Shown here piece by piece: positions 8,886 through 17,591 of a stretch of DNA of 64,000 nt (positions are counted from its first letter, which is position 1; every line of letters starts with the position of its first letter). Made by a program: the position numbers and the translations under genes. Source of the DNA: Bordetella ansorpii (GTDB lineage: Bacteria > Pseudomonadota > Gammaproteobacteria > Burkholderiales > Burkholderiaceae_B); NCBI RefSeq assembly GCF_900078705.1, contig NZ_FKIF01000007.1, forward strand, positions 372,001-436,000, given 5' to 3'. Below the pieces are notes generated by a model. It saw only the letters and a program-made list of their open reading frames with translations, was not told the origin of the DNA and made no database searches.

Positions 8886-9875
8886 ATGAACGCCGCACCC
8901 GCTTTTCGATCCTTCCGGCGCCTGGGCGCCGCTTTGCTGCTGGCCGGCCTGGGCTTTGCGCCCGCCGTGCAGGCGGCCTATCCCGAAAAGCCCATCCAGG
9001 TGATCATCTCGTTCCCGCCGGCCGGCGCCACCGACGTGCTGGCGCGCGCGGTCGGGCAGAAGCTGTCGGCCGAACTGAACCAGTCGGTCGTGGTGCAGAA
9101 CCGTCCCGGCGCCGGCGGCGCCATCGGCCTGGTGGCCGCGGCGCGCGCGCCCGCCGACGGCTACACCCTGTACCTGGCGGCGGTCACCAACGTGCAGATC
9201 GCCCGCGCCATCTACAAGGACTGGAAAGCCGACCTGGAAACCGATTTCGTGCCGATCGCCGGCGTGGGCGCCGTGCCGCACGCACTGGTGGTGCCCACCT
9301 CGCTGGGCATCGACAATGTGGCCGGCCTGGTGTCTTACGTGAAATCCTCGCCCGGCAAATACAACTTCGCTTCGCAGGGCACGGGCACGCTGTCGCACCT
9401 CGAATCCGAGCTGTTCGCGGCCAAGGCGGGGTTGAAGATGGTGCACATTCCGTACAAGGGCAGCGTCGAGGCCCTGCCGGACGTGGCCAACGGCAGCTCG
9501 GCGATGATGTTCGACAGCCTGCCCTCGTCCATGCCGCTGGTGTCGGCCGGCAAGCTGAAGTACCTGGCGGTGGCCTCGAAGACGCGGGTGTCCCTGCTGC
9601 CCGACGTGCCCACGCTGGCCGAGGCCGGCGTGCAGGGCGTGGCGGCCGACAACCTGTTCGGCTTCGTGGCGCCCAAGGGCACGCCGCCGGAGGCGGTGCA
9701 GACGATCGCCCGCGCGCTGCAGAAGGTGCTGGCCCAGCCCGACCTGAAGTCCGCGTTGGCGCAGCAAGGGGCCGAACTGCGATACACCAGCGCCGAGGAC
9801 TTCCGGAAGGCCATCGCGCAGGAACGCGAGGTGTGGGGCGGCGTCGTGAAGGAATTCAACGTCCAGCCGCAGTGA
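8886..9875 (+). CDS. Bug-type tripartite tricarboxylate receptor protein
   Basis: A 329-residue Bug/TctC-family periplasmic binding protein. The signal peptide covers about 30 residues ([20 protein letters not shown]), followed by the family start [20 protein letters not shown] and later HIPYKGS. An AAGGGAATT site precedes the start. The 286-base gap from the preceding Bug gene holds no other gene that I can see; its six frames give only arginine- and proline-rich noise. A separate promoter is therefore possible. The two Bug proteins are clearly paralogous but diverged, so they probably bind different acids. No cognate membrane transporter subunits are nearby. Confidence 0.86.
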   Translation: MNAAPAFRSFRRLGAALLLAGLGFAPAVQAAYPEKPIQVIISFPPAGATDVLARAVGQKLSAELNQSVVVQNRPGAGGAIGLVAAARAPADGYTLYLAAVTNVQIARAIYKDWKADLETDFVPIAGVGAVPHALVVPTSLGIDNVAGLVSYVKSSPGKYNFASQGTGTLSHLESELFAAKAGLKMVHIPYKGSVEALPDVANGSSAMMFDSLPSSMPLVSAGKLKYLAVASKTRVSLLPDVPTLAEAGVQGVAADNLFGFVAPKGTPPEAVQTIARALQKVLAQPDLKSALAQQGAELRYTSAEDFRKAIAQEREVWGGVVKEFNVQPQ

Positions 9876-10038
9876 CCGCCTGACCGGCGGCACCCCGAGG
9901 GGCGGCGGTAGATGTCGATTTAATGACACATCTCCGTCCCTTTGCATGACATACCATCGGTTTTTTACGATCCTGCTTCACGGGCCGGTCATTTGCGCTG
10001 CCCATACTTCCGCCAGCCATCTCAAGCGGGAGACCTTC

Positions 10039-10881
10039 ATGACCGATGCCATCGACGTACGCGGATTGTCCAAGACGTTCAAGGCGGGCAGCAAGGCGCT
10101 GGACAACGTCGACCTGCGTGTCGCGCCCGGCGAGATGGTCGCCCTGCTGGGCGCGTCGGGGTCGGGCAAGTCCACCCTGCTGCGCCATCTGGCCGGCTTC
10201 GTGCCGGGCGACCGCGATGCGGGCGAAGTCCACGTCAACGGCGAGCTGATCCAGCGCGGCGGCCGCATCAGCCGCTCGGTGCGCCGCTCGCGCGCCGGCA
10301 TCGGCTTCGTGTTCCAGCAGTTCAATCTGGTGGGCCGCCTGCCGGTCATCACCAACGTGCTGACCGGCCTGCTGCCGCGCGTGCCCCTGTGGCGCAGCCT
10401 GACGCGCACCTTCACGCGCCATGAAGCGGCCGCCGGCATGGACGCCTTGGCCCAGGTCGGCATGGACGGCCACGCGTTTCAGCGCGCCTCGACGCTGTCC
10501 GGCGGCCAGCAGCAGCGCGCCGCCATCGCCCGCACGCTGGTGCAGAACGCCCGCGTCATCCTGGCCGACGAGCCCATCGCCTCGCTCGATCCCGAATCCT
10601 CGCGCCGCGTGATGGACACGCTGGCCCATATCAACCGCACCCGCAAGGTCGCCGTCGTGGTGTCGCTGCACCAGGTCGACGTGGCGCTGCGCTACTGCCC
10701 GCGCGTGGTCGCGCTGCGGCATGGCCGCGTGGTGTATGACGGCCCCTCTTCGGCACTGACGCCCGCCATGCAGCAGGATCTGTACGGCGCGGACCTGGCC
10801 GAACTGCGCGGTCCGGCGCCCGTGGCCGCCTCGCCCGTGCGCGCCCGCGGCCTGCAGGTGGCGCTGGACGCCGCCGTCTGA
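10039..10881 (+). CDS. phnC: Phosphonate ABC transporter ATP-binding protein PhnC
   Basis: A 280-residue ABC ATPase that energises phosphonate uptake. The Walker A motif is GASGSGKST (about residues 36-44), the Q-loop [13 protein letters not shown] is characteristic of PhnC, the signature is [13 protein letters not shown], and Walker B is VILADEP. It opens the phnCDE transporter operon. The start at 10039 was chosen because [14 protein letters not shown] matches the family start and CGGGAGA lies upstream; a longer frame reaches 31 codons further back. The C-terminus is a little longer than usual. Confidence 0.95.
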   Translation: MTDAIDVRGLSKTFKAGSKALDNVDLRVAPGEMVALLGASGSGKSTLLRHLAGFVPGDRDAGEVHVNGELIQRGGRISRSVRRSRAGIGFVFQQFNLVGRLPVITNVLTGLLPRVPLWRSLTRTFTRHEAAAGMDALAQVGMDGHAFQRASTLSGGQQQRAAIARTLVQNARVILADEPIASLDPESSRRVMDTLAHINRTRKVAVVVSLHQVDVALRYCPRVVALRHGRVVYDGPSSALTPAMQQDLYGADLAELRGPAPVAASPVRARGLQVALDAAV

Positions 10882-10927
10882 GTCCTCTTCCGTTGCTTTT
10901 CCCCCGCACTGCCCGATCGGAGCCATC

Positions 10928-11914
10928 ATGTTCGTCAAGACCCTTTCCGCCCTCTTCGCCAGCGCCGCCCTGCTCAGCGCCTCCGCCCTGGCGCAGGACG
11001 CCAAGACACTGAACTTCGGCATCATCTCGACCGAATCGTCGACCAACCTGAAGTCCGCCTGGGATCCCGTCATCGCCGACCTGAGCCGCGCGATCGGCGT
11101 CCCCGTCAAGCCGTTCTTCGCCTCGGACTACGCCGGCATCATCGAGGGCATGCGCTTCAACAAGGTGCAGATGGCCTGGTACGGCAACAAGTCGGCCATC
11201 GAGGCCGTGGACCGCGCCCAGGGCGAAGTGTTCGCCTCGGTGATCGACAAGGACGGCAATCCCGGCTACTGGTCGCTGCTGCTGACCCACAAGAGCAGCC
11301 CGCTGCAAAGCGTGCAGGACGTCATCAAGAACGGCAAGACGCTGAGCTACGGCGCCGGCGATCCGAACTCGACCTCGGGCACCGCCGTGCCGAACTTCTA
11401 CCTGTGGCTGGCCAACAAGGTCGAGCCCAGGACGCTGTTCAAGAACGTGCGCATCGCCAACCACGAGACCAACCTGCTGTCGGTGATCAACAAGCAGACG
11501 GACGTGGCCATCACCAACACCGAGGCCGTCGAACGCTACCGCCTGTCCACCGGCAAGAACGCCATGGAAGACGTGCGCGTGCTGTGGAAGTCGCCGCTGA
11601 TCCCGGCCGATCCGCTGGTGTACCGCAGCGACCTGCCGCCCGAGCTGAAGCAGAAGGTCCGCGACTTCTTCGTCAACTACGGCAAGGGTTCGCAGCAGGA
11701 GCTGGATAACCTGAAGCGCCTGACCTACAAGGGCTTCCGCCCGTCGGACAACAACCAGTTGATCCCCATCCGCCAGATGGACCTGGCCGGCGCGAAGGGC
11801 CGCCTGGAGAACGACGCCAACCTGTCGGCCGACGACAAGAAAAAGCGCATCGCCGAGATCGACGCCAAGCTGGACGCCCTGGACAAGCAGGCCGCCGCCC
11901 TGGCGAAGCAATAA
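10928..11914 (+). CDS. phnD: Phosphonate ABC transporter substrate-binding protein PhnD
   Basis: A 328-residue periplasmic binding protein. A signal peptide (residues 1-22, ending SASALA) precedes a mature protein starting [16 protein letters not shown], the PhnD pattern. The segment [20 protein letters not shown] and the [15 protein letters not shown] region match the phosphonate-binding family, which includes the 2-aminoethylphosphonate-binding protein of E. coli. The C-terminal 40 residues form a charged, probably helical tail. It lies 46 bases after phnC with a CGGAG site, and its stop is 17 bases before the phnE start. Confidence 0.95.
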   Translation: MFVKTLSALFASAALLSASALAQDAKTLNFGIISTESSTNLKSAWDPVIADLSRAIGVPVKPFFASDYAGIIEGMRFNKVQMAWYGNKSAIEAVDRAQGEVFASVIDKDGNPGYWSLLLTHKSSPLQSVQDVIKNGKTLSYGAGDPNSTSGTAVPNFYLWLANKVEPRTLFKNVRIANHETNLLSVINKQTDVAITNTEAVERYRLSTGKNAMEDVRVLWKSPLIPADPLVYRSDLPPELKQKVRDFFVNYGKGSQQELDNLKRLTYKGFRPSDNNQLIPIRQMDLAGAKGRLENDANLSADDKKKRIAEIDAKLDALDKQAAALAKQ

Positions 11915-11931
11915 GCCCCACGAGCCCGCCC

Positions 11932-12729
11932 TTGAGCCAGACCCTCCCCCCCGCCGCCACGCCGTGCGCCCCCCTGCGCACGCCGATCTCCACGCTGCTG
12001 GCCTGGGCCGCCGTCTTCCTGCTGCTGGGCCTGTCCTGGCAAGGCGCGGACATGCGCCCCCTGGACCTGCTGCGCGACAGCGGCAACATGGGCCAGTTCG
12101 CCGCGGACTTCTTCCCTCCCGATTTCCGCGATTGGCGCAACTACCTGTCGGAAATGCTGGTCACGGTGCAGATCGCCCTGTGGGGCACCTTCCTGGCCAT
12201 CGTCGTGGCGGTGCCGGCCGGCCTGATGTGCTCGTCCAACATCGTGCCCCCCTGGATCTACCAGCCCATGCGCCGCCTGATGGACGCCTGCCGCGCCATC
12301 AACGAAATGGTCTTCGCCATGCTGTTCATCGTGGCGGTGGGCCTCGGCCCCTTCGCGGGCGTGCTCGCCCTGTGGGTCCACACCACGGGCGTGCTGGCCA
12401 AGCTGTTCGCCGAAGCCGTGGAAGCCATCGATCCGCGGCCGGTCGAGGGCGTGCGCGCCACGGGCGCCAACGCGCTGGAGGAAATCGTCTACGGCGTGAT
12501 TCCGCAGGTGATGCCGTTGTGGATCTCCTACTCGCTGTACCGGTTCGAATCGAACGTCCGCTCGGCCTCGGTCGTGGGCATCGTGGGCGCCGGCGGCATC
12601 GGCATGGTGCTGTGGGAAATCATCCGCAGCTTCCAGTATGCGCAGACGTGCGCGGTGATGCTCATCATCATCGCGTTCGTGATCGTGACGGACGTGCTGT
12701 CTTCGCGGATTCGGAAGGCGTTCATCTGA
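11932..12729 (+). CDS. phnE: Phosphonate ABC transporter permease PhnE
   Basis: A 265-residue inner-membrane permease. After an N-terminal anchor there are about five further membrane segments. The [20 protein letters not shown] region followed by VIPQVMP is the cytoplasmic coupling loop that docks on PhnC. The only suitable start is TTG at 11932, 17 bases after phnD, since the next in-frame ATG codons fall inside or beyond the first membrane segment. A single phnE is present. The gene ends the phnCDE operon and converges on phnN. Confidence 0.93.
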   Translation: MSQTLPPAATPCAPLRTPISTLLAWAAVFLLLGLSWQGADMRPLDLLRDSGNMGQFAADFFPPDFRDWRNYLSEMLVTVQIALWGTFLAIVVAVPAGLMCSSNIVPPWIYQPMRRLMDACRAINEMVFAMLFIVAVGLGPFAGVLALWVHTTGVLAKLFAEAVEAIDPRPVEGVRATGANALEEIVYGVIPQVMPLWISYSLYRFESNVRSASVVGIVGAGGIGMVLWEIIRSFQYAQTCAVMLIIIAFVIVTDVLSSRIRKAFI

Positions 12730-12815
12730 TTCTTTCTTGCGGGCGTTGCGGGGTTCATGCGGCGGGTGGCGTTCTTCTGGCCGGCGCGGCTGCCCCAAGC
12801 CCCGCCAAGGACGCC

Positions 12816-13430
12816 TCAAGAACTCAACGCTCCCACCACACCGGAACCCGCCATCAATCGACGAACCAAGGCAATCAACTCCCCCGCGGCCTTGCCGGGA
12901 ACATCGTTGTTCTCGATCCGATGCAACGTGACGCCAGCCGGCAGATCCAGAGGCATGCCCGCATCCGCCAGCCGACCCGCAATCTGCACGGCATCCTCGC
13001 GCCCGCGCCGCTGCAATCGTTCCAGCAGTACGGAAGGATCTACCGTGACCTGCACCGCCTGCAATGCCGGATAGCGTTCACAAGCCTGCGTCAGGCAGCG
13101 ACGTGCGCCGTTGACGACCACGACATGTCCTTGGGCCAGATAGCTGTCCAACCGCGCCCCGATCCCGTAGCCGAACCCGTGGCTGCGCCAATGCAAGGCG
13201 AATCCGCCCGTGGCAACCATGCGTGAATAGTGATCCTCGGAGATCTCGATCGAGCCCTCGTCCGCGCTGCTGGGGCGCGTGATGGAGCGCCGCGCGATCC
13301 AGACCGGATCGGCCGGCCCGAGCGAAGCCCGTAACAGGCGCAGCAGCGTATCCTTGCCGCTGCCCGACGGGCCCATCAGGTAGATCATGCGGGCGCCGTC
13401 GTTGCGGGCGGCGGTCTTGCCCGCGTTCAT
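12816..13430 (-). CDS. phnN: Ribose 1,5-bisphosphate phosphokinase PhnN
   Basis: A 204-residue guanylate-kinase-like P-loop enzyme that phosphorylates ribose 1,5-bisphosphate to PRPP, the last step in recovering the ribosyl part after C-P cleavage. The P-loop GPSGSGKDT is at about residues 20-28. RRSITRPSSADEGSIEI and FALHWRSHGFGYGI match the PhnN/GMPK fold. The start codon overlaps the stop of the upstream DUF1045 gene (ATGA), so translation is coupled. It is last in the leftward group phnM2-DUF1045-phnN. Confidence 0.93.
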   Translation of the reverse strand: MNAGKTAARNDGARMIYLMGPSGSGKDTLLRLLRASLGPADPVWIARRSITRPSSADEGSIEISEDHYSRMVATGGFALHWRSHGFGYGIGARLDSYLAQGHVVVVNGARRCLTQACERYPALQAVQVTVDPSVLLERLQRRGREDAVQIAGRLADAGMPLDLPAGVTLHRIENNDVPGKAAGELIALVRRLMAGSGVVGALSS

Positions 13431-14167
13431 GGCGCGGCCGGGCCTTGCAGGTAGCCGGCGGCGGCGCCGTCGGCCACCGTGCCGTCGAATCCGTAGTGCC
13501 GCGCCACCAGGAACGGCGCGCCGGGCTCGGGCTGCACGTACAGGCTGATGTCCCTGACCGGCATGGGCGTGCGGCATAACGGATCGCTGAAGGCGCGGAT
13601 GCGCGCCTGGGCGTCCTGCATCTCGGGGCCGTCCAGCCTGCCCGTCAGCGTGATGTGGAAGGTGAAGTGCTCGAATACGTAAGGGTAGCCCCAGCGTTCC
13701 AGCATGGCTTCGTGCTGCGGGCTCAACGGCGATCCGCGGCGGCGCGCCAGTTCCGCCTCGGTGGGCGGGGCGCGCCAGCCGTCCAGCTGGCGCACCGCTT
13801 CGGCGGCCAGCGAAAGCATCGGCGCCTGCTCCCCGGCGTCGCCCGCCAGGCGCCAGGCCAGAAAGCCGCGCAGGGCCTGGCATTCCAGTTGCACCGAGAA
13901 CGGCTCGGCGATGGCCGCCAGGCATAGCACGGCATCGTCCAGGCTGTCGGGCGTGCGGCCCGCGCGCAGGCGGAACGGCGGCTTCAGCGTGGCATGCAGG
14001 CCGTAGTGGCGCGGATCGGCCGTCCAGCCGGGCTGGCGCGGATCGGCGTCGGCCGAGGGCGGCAGCAGCAGGCCCGTGTCGGGGCAGCGGCCCAGCCACT
14101 GCGCGCCGGCGCGCCGCCAGGGCTCGGCCGGCGCCAGGTACAGCGCGTATCGATAGGCCAGCGGCAT
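13427..14167 (-). CDS. DUF1045 phosphonate-operon protein, 2H phosphoesterase-like
   Basis: A 246-residue protein of the DUF1045 family, which is known for occurring in phosphonate (C-P lyase) operons. Two H-x-T-L motifs, HATL at residues 58-61 and HITL at 171-174, are the paired catalytic signatures of the 2H phosphoesterase superfamily, whose members cleave or form cyclic phosphates. The C-P lyase pathway yields 5-phosphoribosyl 1,2-cyclic phosphate, normally opened by PhnP. No PhnP is in this window, so this protein may do that job; that is inference. It starts 4 bases after phnM2 ends and overlaps phnN. Confidence 0.88.
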   Translation of the reverse strand: MPLAYRYALYLAPAEPWRRAGAQWLGRCPDTGLLLPPSADADPRQPGWTADPRHYGLHATLKPPFRLRAGRTPDSLDDAVLCLAAIAEPFSVQLECQALRGFLAWRLAGDAGEQAPMLSLAAEAVRQLDGWRAPPTEAELARRRGSPLSPQHEAMLERWGYPYVFEHFTFHITLTGRLDGPEMQDAQARIRAFSDPLCRTPMPVRDISLYVQPEPGAPFLVARHYGFDGTVADGAAAGYLQGPAAP

Positions 14168-14171
14168 GGCG

Positions 14172-15365
14172 TCAGCCCACGGCGGCCGTGGCGGCCTGGC
14201 CTGCGCGCATGAACGGACGGTTGGCGTAGCGCAGGCGGCCGGCCACGATGGCCGCGCAGACGCGCGGCTGCCGCGGATCGTGGTCGTCGACCAGGATCAG
14301 GTCGGCCACCATGCCGGGCAGCAGTTCGCCGTGGCCCGCCAGGCCCGCGGCGCGCGCGGGATTGCGCGACACCAGGTTCCAGGCCTGCGGCAGCGGCAGC
14401 ACGCCGTCGCACACCAGGCGCATCGCGGCGGCCAGCGGCGCGGGATAGTAATAGTCGGACGTCAACACGTCGCACAGACCGGCGCGGATCATCTCGGTGG
14501 CGTTCAACGCGCCGTTGTGGCTGCCGCCGCGCACCACGTTCGGGCCGCCCAGCACGATGGCGTCACCCTGCTCATGGGCGATCTGCGCGGCCTCGCGCCT
14601 GAGCGGGAACTCGGCCACGCTGCAGCCCAACTGGTGATAGTAGCGGCGGGTCGGGGCATCGGGATCGTCGTGCGAGGCGATGCGCAGGCCGGCTTCGCGC
14701 GCCGTGTCGGTCAGCGCGCGCATGGCGCCGCAGACCGAGTCGGCCGAACGCATGGCCTGGCGGATGCGGTCCTTGAAGGCGTCCAGGTCGCACTCGGCGC
14801 GCTCGGCGTACTGCAGCAGCTTGCGGTCGTCGCCCAAACGCTTGACCATGCTGGGCAGGTGATCGTTCAGCGCCAGGAAGCGCACCCGGCCCTCGCGGAT
14901 CCACGCCTGCGCGGTCTCCACGCCCGCCACGTGGTGCGTCTCGAAACGCAGGTGCACGTGGTGGTTGGCGCCCAGCGCGGGGCGCGTGCGTTCCAGGGTG
15001 TCGAACATGCGCTCGGCGTAAGGCTGGCCGCGCAGGCCGCCTTCCCATGACAGCGTGACGCCATGGAATTCGGTGGTGATGCCGTTGGACAGCAACTGGC
15101 AGTCCACGTCGCGCAACGCGCCCTCGTAGGGAAACGCGACGCCGGGACGCGGCATGACCGCGCGCTCGAAGGCGTCGCCATGCAGGTCGACGATGCCGGG
15201 CAGCACCAGCAGCCCGTCGGCGTCCAGGCGCGCCGCATGCGCGCTGGCCGGGGCCAGGCGGCCATCCGCGAAATCGAATGCCGCGGCCTGCAAACCGGAC
15301 GGCGTCAGCACCCTGGCGCCGGCAATGCCGCCCAGGACGTCGGAAAGGTCGGTAGTGTTCTGCAT
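14172..15365 (-). CDS. Second PhnM-like amidohydrolase
   Basis: A 397-residue paralogue of PhnM, the diphosphatase that removes pyrophosphate from ribose-1-phosphonate 5-triphosphate. It has the metal-binding DLHGDAFE, the PRPGVAFP segment, the SHDDPDAPT motif, and GGPNVVRGGSHNG followed by a conserved Asp in LTSDYYYP, so the active site looks intact. It is clearly diverged from the PhnM at the end of phnGHIJKLM. It opens a leftward transcript with the DUF1045 gene and phnN, and a PhnF-type operator lies 38 bases upstream of its start. It may act on another phosphonate nucleotide or simply be redundant. Confidence 0.9.
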   Translation of the reverse strand: MQNTTDLSDVLGGIAGARVLTPSGLQAAAFDFADGRLAPASAHAARLDADGLLVLPGIVDLHGDAFERAVMPRPGVAFPYEGALRDVDCQLLSNGITTEFHGVTLSWEGGLRGQPYAERMFDTLERTRPALGANHHVHLRFETHHVAGVETAQAWIREGRVRFLALNDHLPSMVKRLGDDRKLLQYAERAECDLDAFKDRIRQAMRSADSVCGAMRALTDTAREAGLRIASHDDPDAPTRRYYHQLGCSVAEFPLRREAAQIAHEQGDAIVLGGPNVVRGGSHNGALNATEMIRAGLCDVLTSDYYYPAPLAAAMRLVCDGVLPLPQAWNLVSRNPARAAGLAGHGELLPGMVADLILVDDHDPRQPRVCAAIVAGRLRYANRPFMRAGQAATAAVG

Positions 15366-15403
15366 GATGCTCGAATGCTAGGGTTGCTTGATGACGACCA
15401 GAT

Positions 15404-15411
15404 GTCTAGAC
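15404..15411. promoter_or_regulatory. Candidate PhnF operator in front of phnM2
   Basis: GTCTAGAC is a perfect match to the GT-N-TA-N-AC consensus of HutC-type GntR regulators, the subfamily of PhnF. It sits in the 89-bp gap between phnF and the second phnM, 38 bases before that start codon. Two GACGACC copies flank it (15393 and 15409). The same 8-mer lies in front of phnG, which suggests coordinated control. Confidence 0.65.
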
Positions 15412-15454
15412 GACCTCAGTGAAGACGAGGCGGGACTCACTTGCCCCGCCCGCT

Positions 15455-16183
15455 TCAACTTTCGTCGTCGGACACCACCAGTTGTACGAAATCGCCGCCG
15501 AAACGCGTCACGCTGTACTGCAGCGGCGCCAGCTTCTCGTCGACGTTCAGGGCCTCGACCTGCAGGATCGGCCGGGTCTTGGGCTGGCCCAGCAGGCGCG
15601 CGACGTCGGGATCGGGAATGGCCGCCGTGATGCGCGACCATTTGCGGGTGTAGTCGGCGATGCCGTATTCGGCATAGGCCTTGGAGACCGAGCCCAGCGC
15701 GTCCAGTTTCTCGGCCAGGTCGGGAAAACGCCGCGCGTCGAAATAGTGCTCGGACACGTCGATGACGCGCGTGCCCGATTTGCCCAGCATCTGCACGCGC
15801 AGCAGTTCGGCATTGCGCGGCAGGTCAAGTTGGGCGGCGGCCTCGGCATGGCGCAGCACCTGCTTGCCCAGGAATTCCAGATGCGCCGGCAGGCCCTGGC
15901 GGCGCAGGTTCTCGGAAAAGCGCGTGCGCTTGCCGATGGCGTAATCGATGGCATGTTCCTGCACGAACGTGCCGCGGCCCTGTTCGATGCGCACCAGCCC
16001 GCTCTGCTCCAGTTCGCCCATGGCGCGGCGGATGGTGTGGCGGTTGACGCCGTAGCGCGCCGCCAGCTCGGGCTCGGGCGGCAGTTGCTCACCCGGCGCA
16101 TAGAGTTTCTTGCGTATGTCGGTGGCAAGCAATTCGCCAATCTGGCGCCAGACTGCAACCCCGGAACCTCGTTCGACCATCAT
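15455..16183 (-). CDS. phnF: Phosphonate metabolism regulator PhnF (GntR/HutC family)
   Basis: A 242-residue transcriptional regulator. The N-terminal winged helix (PPEPELAARYGVNRHTIRRA, about residues 35-54) is that of GntR proteins, and the C-terminal UTRA effector domain of the HutC subfamily starts near residue 85. It is divergent from phnG and upstream of the second phnM. HutC-type operators (GTCTAGAC) lie before both, so it is the likely repressor of the cluster. The start at 16183 (or the next codon) gives the family N-terminus; the frame is open for 68 codons further upstream without similarity. Confidence 0.92.
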   Translation of the reverse strand: MMVERGSGVAVWRQIGELLATDIRKKLYAPGEQLPPEPELAARYGVNRHTIRRAMGELEQSGLVRIEQGRGTFVQEHAIDYAIGKRTRFSENLRRQGLPAHLEFLGKQVLRHAEAAAQLDLPRNAELLRVQMLGKSGTRVIDVSEHYFDARRFPDLAEKLDALGSVSKAYAEYGIADYTRKWSRITAAIPDPDVARLLGQPKTRPILQVEALNVDEKLAPLQYSVTRFGGDFVQLVVSDDES

Positions 16184-16378
16184 GCCTGATACGTCCTGAT
16201 GAATGGTGTCTCGTCGACTTGTTGTACTTGCATCGCGATTTTGCCGCGATATCCGCCATTGTGCCCGCAAGGCAGGATGCCGTGCGGACGTCTGCATGAG
16301 CATACGTGTCGACGTCCGGATTGGGCGGCCGACGAGGCCCGGGTCACGCAATGTCATCATAATTTCACGCCTTGGGGC

Positions 16379-16407
16379 TTGAATCACGGCTTGGCGAGGA
16401 TCATACT
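16379..16407 (+). promoter_or_regulatory. Candidate sigma-70 promoter for phnGHIJKLM
   Basis: TTGAAT (16379-16384) and CATACT (16402-16407) are separated by 17 bases and each match four of six consensus positions. The predicted start of transcription, about seven bases on, falls inside the 20-bp PhnF-type palindrome, a simple arrangement for repression. No mapped transcript supports it. Confidence 0.45.
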
Positions 16408-16410
16408 ACG

Positions 16411-16430
16411 CTAATCGTCTAGACGTTTAG
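16411..16430. promoter_or_regulatory. Candidate PhnF operator in front of phnG
   Basis: A 20-bp palindrome, ctaatcgtctagacgtttag, with nine of ten positions paired and the HutC consensus GTCTAGAC at its centre (16417-16424). It lies between the candidate -10 and the AGAGGAAAT ribosome site of phnG, so a bound repressor would block transcription initiation. The 8-bp core recurs before the second phnM. Confidence 0.72.
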
Positions 16431-16437
16431 AGGAAAT

Positions 16438-16905
16438 ATGGCCGAGATCGAAAACGCCCCCGATGCCGCGCGCCGCGGCTGGATGCGCGTGCTGGCGCTG
16501 GCCGACATCGCCGAACTGGACCGCGCCTTTGCCGCGCTGGGCCCCTTGCCCACCCGGCGCTGGCTGCGCAAGCCCGAGACCGGCATGGCCATGGTGCGCG
16601 CCCGCAGCGGCGGCACCGGCGCCCAGTTCAATCTGGGCGAGATCACCGTCACCCGCTGCGCCGTGGCCCTGGGCGACGACGACGGCGTGATGGGCGTGGC
16701 CTATGTGCGCGGCCGCGCCGCCCGGCATGCCGAGCAGGCGGCCGTGGCCGATGCGCTGCTGCAGATGCCGCAATGGCGCCAACGCGTGCAAACCGAGTTG
16801 ATAGACCCCTTGGCCCGCGCCCACGCCGAGCGTCGCGCCGCGCGCGCCAGCCTCGCCGCGCAGACCAAGGTCGACTTTTTCACCCTGGTTCGGGGAGAAG
16901 ACTGA
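16438..16905 (+). CDS. phnG: C-P lyase complex subunit PhnG
   Basis: A 155-residue subunit of the C-P lyase core complex (PhnGHIJ). It shows the family pattern of an N-terminal helix (RRGWMRVLALADIAEL), then PLPTRRWLRKPETGMAMVRAR and FNLGEITVTRCAVAL. With PhnH, PhnI and PhnL it is needed to couple phosphonate to ATP-derived ribose triphosphate, releasing adenine. It is first in the operon, directly behind the PhnF operator, and its stop overlaps the phnH start (TGATG). Confidence 0.96.
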   Translation: MAEIENAPDAARRGWMRVLALADIAELDRAFAALGPLPTRRWLRKPETGMAMVRARSGGTGAQFNLGEITVTRCAVALGDDDGVMGVAYVRGRAARHAEQAAVADALLQMPQWRQRVQTELIDPLARAHAERRAARASLAAQTKVDFFTLVRGED

Positions 16906-17510
16906 TGCACACCCTCACCTCCGCGCCAGCCGCGATGCTGCCGGGCTTCGACGATCCCGTCGCCGGCGCGCAGGCGGTATTCCGCGGCACGTTGCACGCG
17001 CTGTCGCATCCCGGCCGCGTGGTCGAACTGGACGCGCCCTGCGGCGTGCCCGCGGGCCTGTCGCCCGCCATGACGGCGGTGCTGCTGACGCTGGCCGACG
17101 GCGACGCGCCGCTGTGGCTGCCGCCCGGCGTCAGCGGCGACGTGGCGCGCTTCCTGCGCTTTCACACCGGCAGCCGTGTCATGGGCCGTCCGGGCGCTGC
17201 GGTGTTCGTCGCCATTCCGGCCGGGCTGGAGATGCCCGGCCTGGCCGACCTGCATCCGGGCGAACCGGCCTACCCCGATCGTTCGGCCACGGTGGTGCTG
17301 GAAGTGCAGTCGCTGCGCGACGGTTTCACCTACGAACTCAGCGGCCCGGGCATCCAGGACAGGCAGGCCCTGCGCGTGCGCGGCCTGCCGGCCGGTTTCG
17401 TCGCCCAGTGGCAGGCCAACCACCAGCGCTTCCCGCTGGGCGTGGACGTGCTGCTGACCTGCGGCGACCTGCTGTGCGGCCTGCCGCGCACCTGCCGGAT
17501 GGAGGCATAA
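16905..17510 (+). CDS. phnH: C-P lyase complex subunit PhnH
   Basis: A 201-residue C-P lyase subunit with the typical start PGFDDPVAGAQAVFRGTLHA and the SHPGRVVEL motif. PhnH adopts a degenerate PLP-transferase fold and forms part of the core complex without binding PLP. The C-terminus (LGVDVLLTCGDLLCGLPRTC) is also characteristic. Translation is coupled to phnG by a TGATG overlap. Downstream, an 81-base gap with a hairpin repeat interrupts the otherwise tight operon before phnI. Confidence 0.95.
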   Translation: MHTLTSAPAAMLPGFDDPVAGAQAVFRGTLHALSHPGRVVELDAPCGVPAGLSPAMTAVLLTLADGDAPLWLPPGVSGDVARFLRFHTGSRVMGRPGAAVFVAIPAGLEMPGLADLHPGEPAYPDRSATVVLEVQSLRDGFTYELSGPGIQDRQALRVRGLPAGFVAQWQANHQRFPLGVDVLLTCGDLLCGLPRTCRMEA

Positions 17511-17516
17511 GGAAGT

Positions 17517-17591
17517 GCCCCCACGCTCACTTTGTTCACTGCCCCCCGAGGGGGCGCGGCAGCTCCTCGGGAGCGGCCCAGCGGAGCTGCC
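17517..17591. repeat. GC-rich interspersed hairpin repeat between phnH and phnI
   Basis: Two inverted repeats sit side by side: GCCCCC-cga-GGGGGC (17541-17555), and GGCAGCTCC (17558-17566) paired with GGAGCTGCC (17583-17591). The overall pattern resembles a multicopy intergenic element that I recall from Burkholderiales genomes. The right arm ends one base before the phnI start codon, so the GGAG that serves as phnI ribosome site is inside a stem. It is the only copy I noticed in the window. Confidence 0.7.

Noticed and set aside
9923-9951. Two ATGACA repeats upstream of phnC that resemble a Pho box on the minus strand
   Set aside because: Pho box units repeat every 11 bases; these are 23 bases apart, and the flanking bases do not fit the consensus well.
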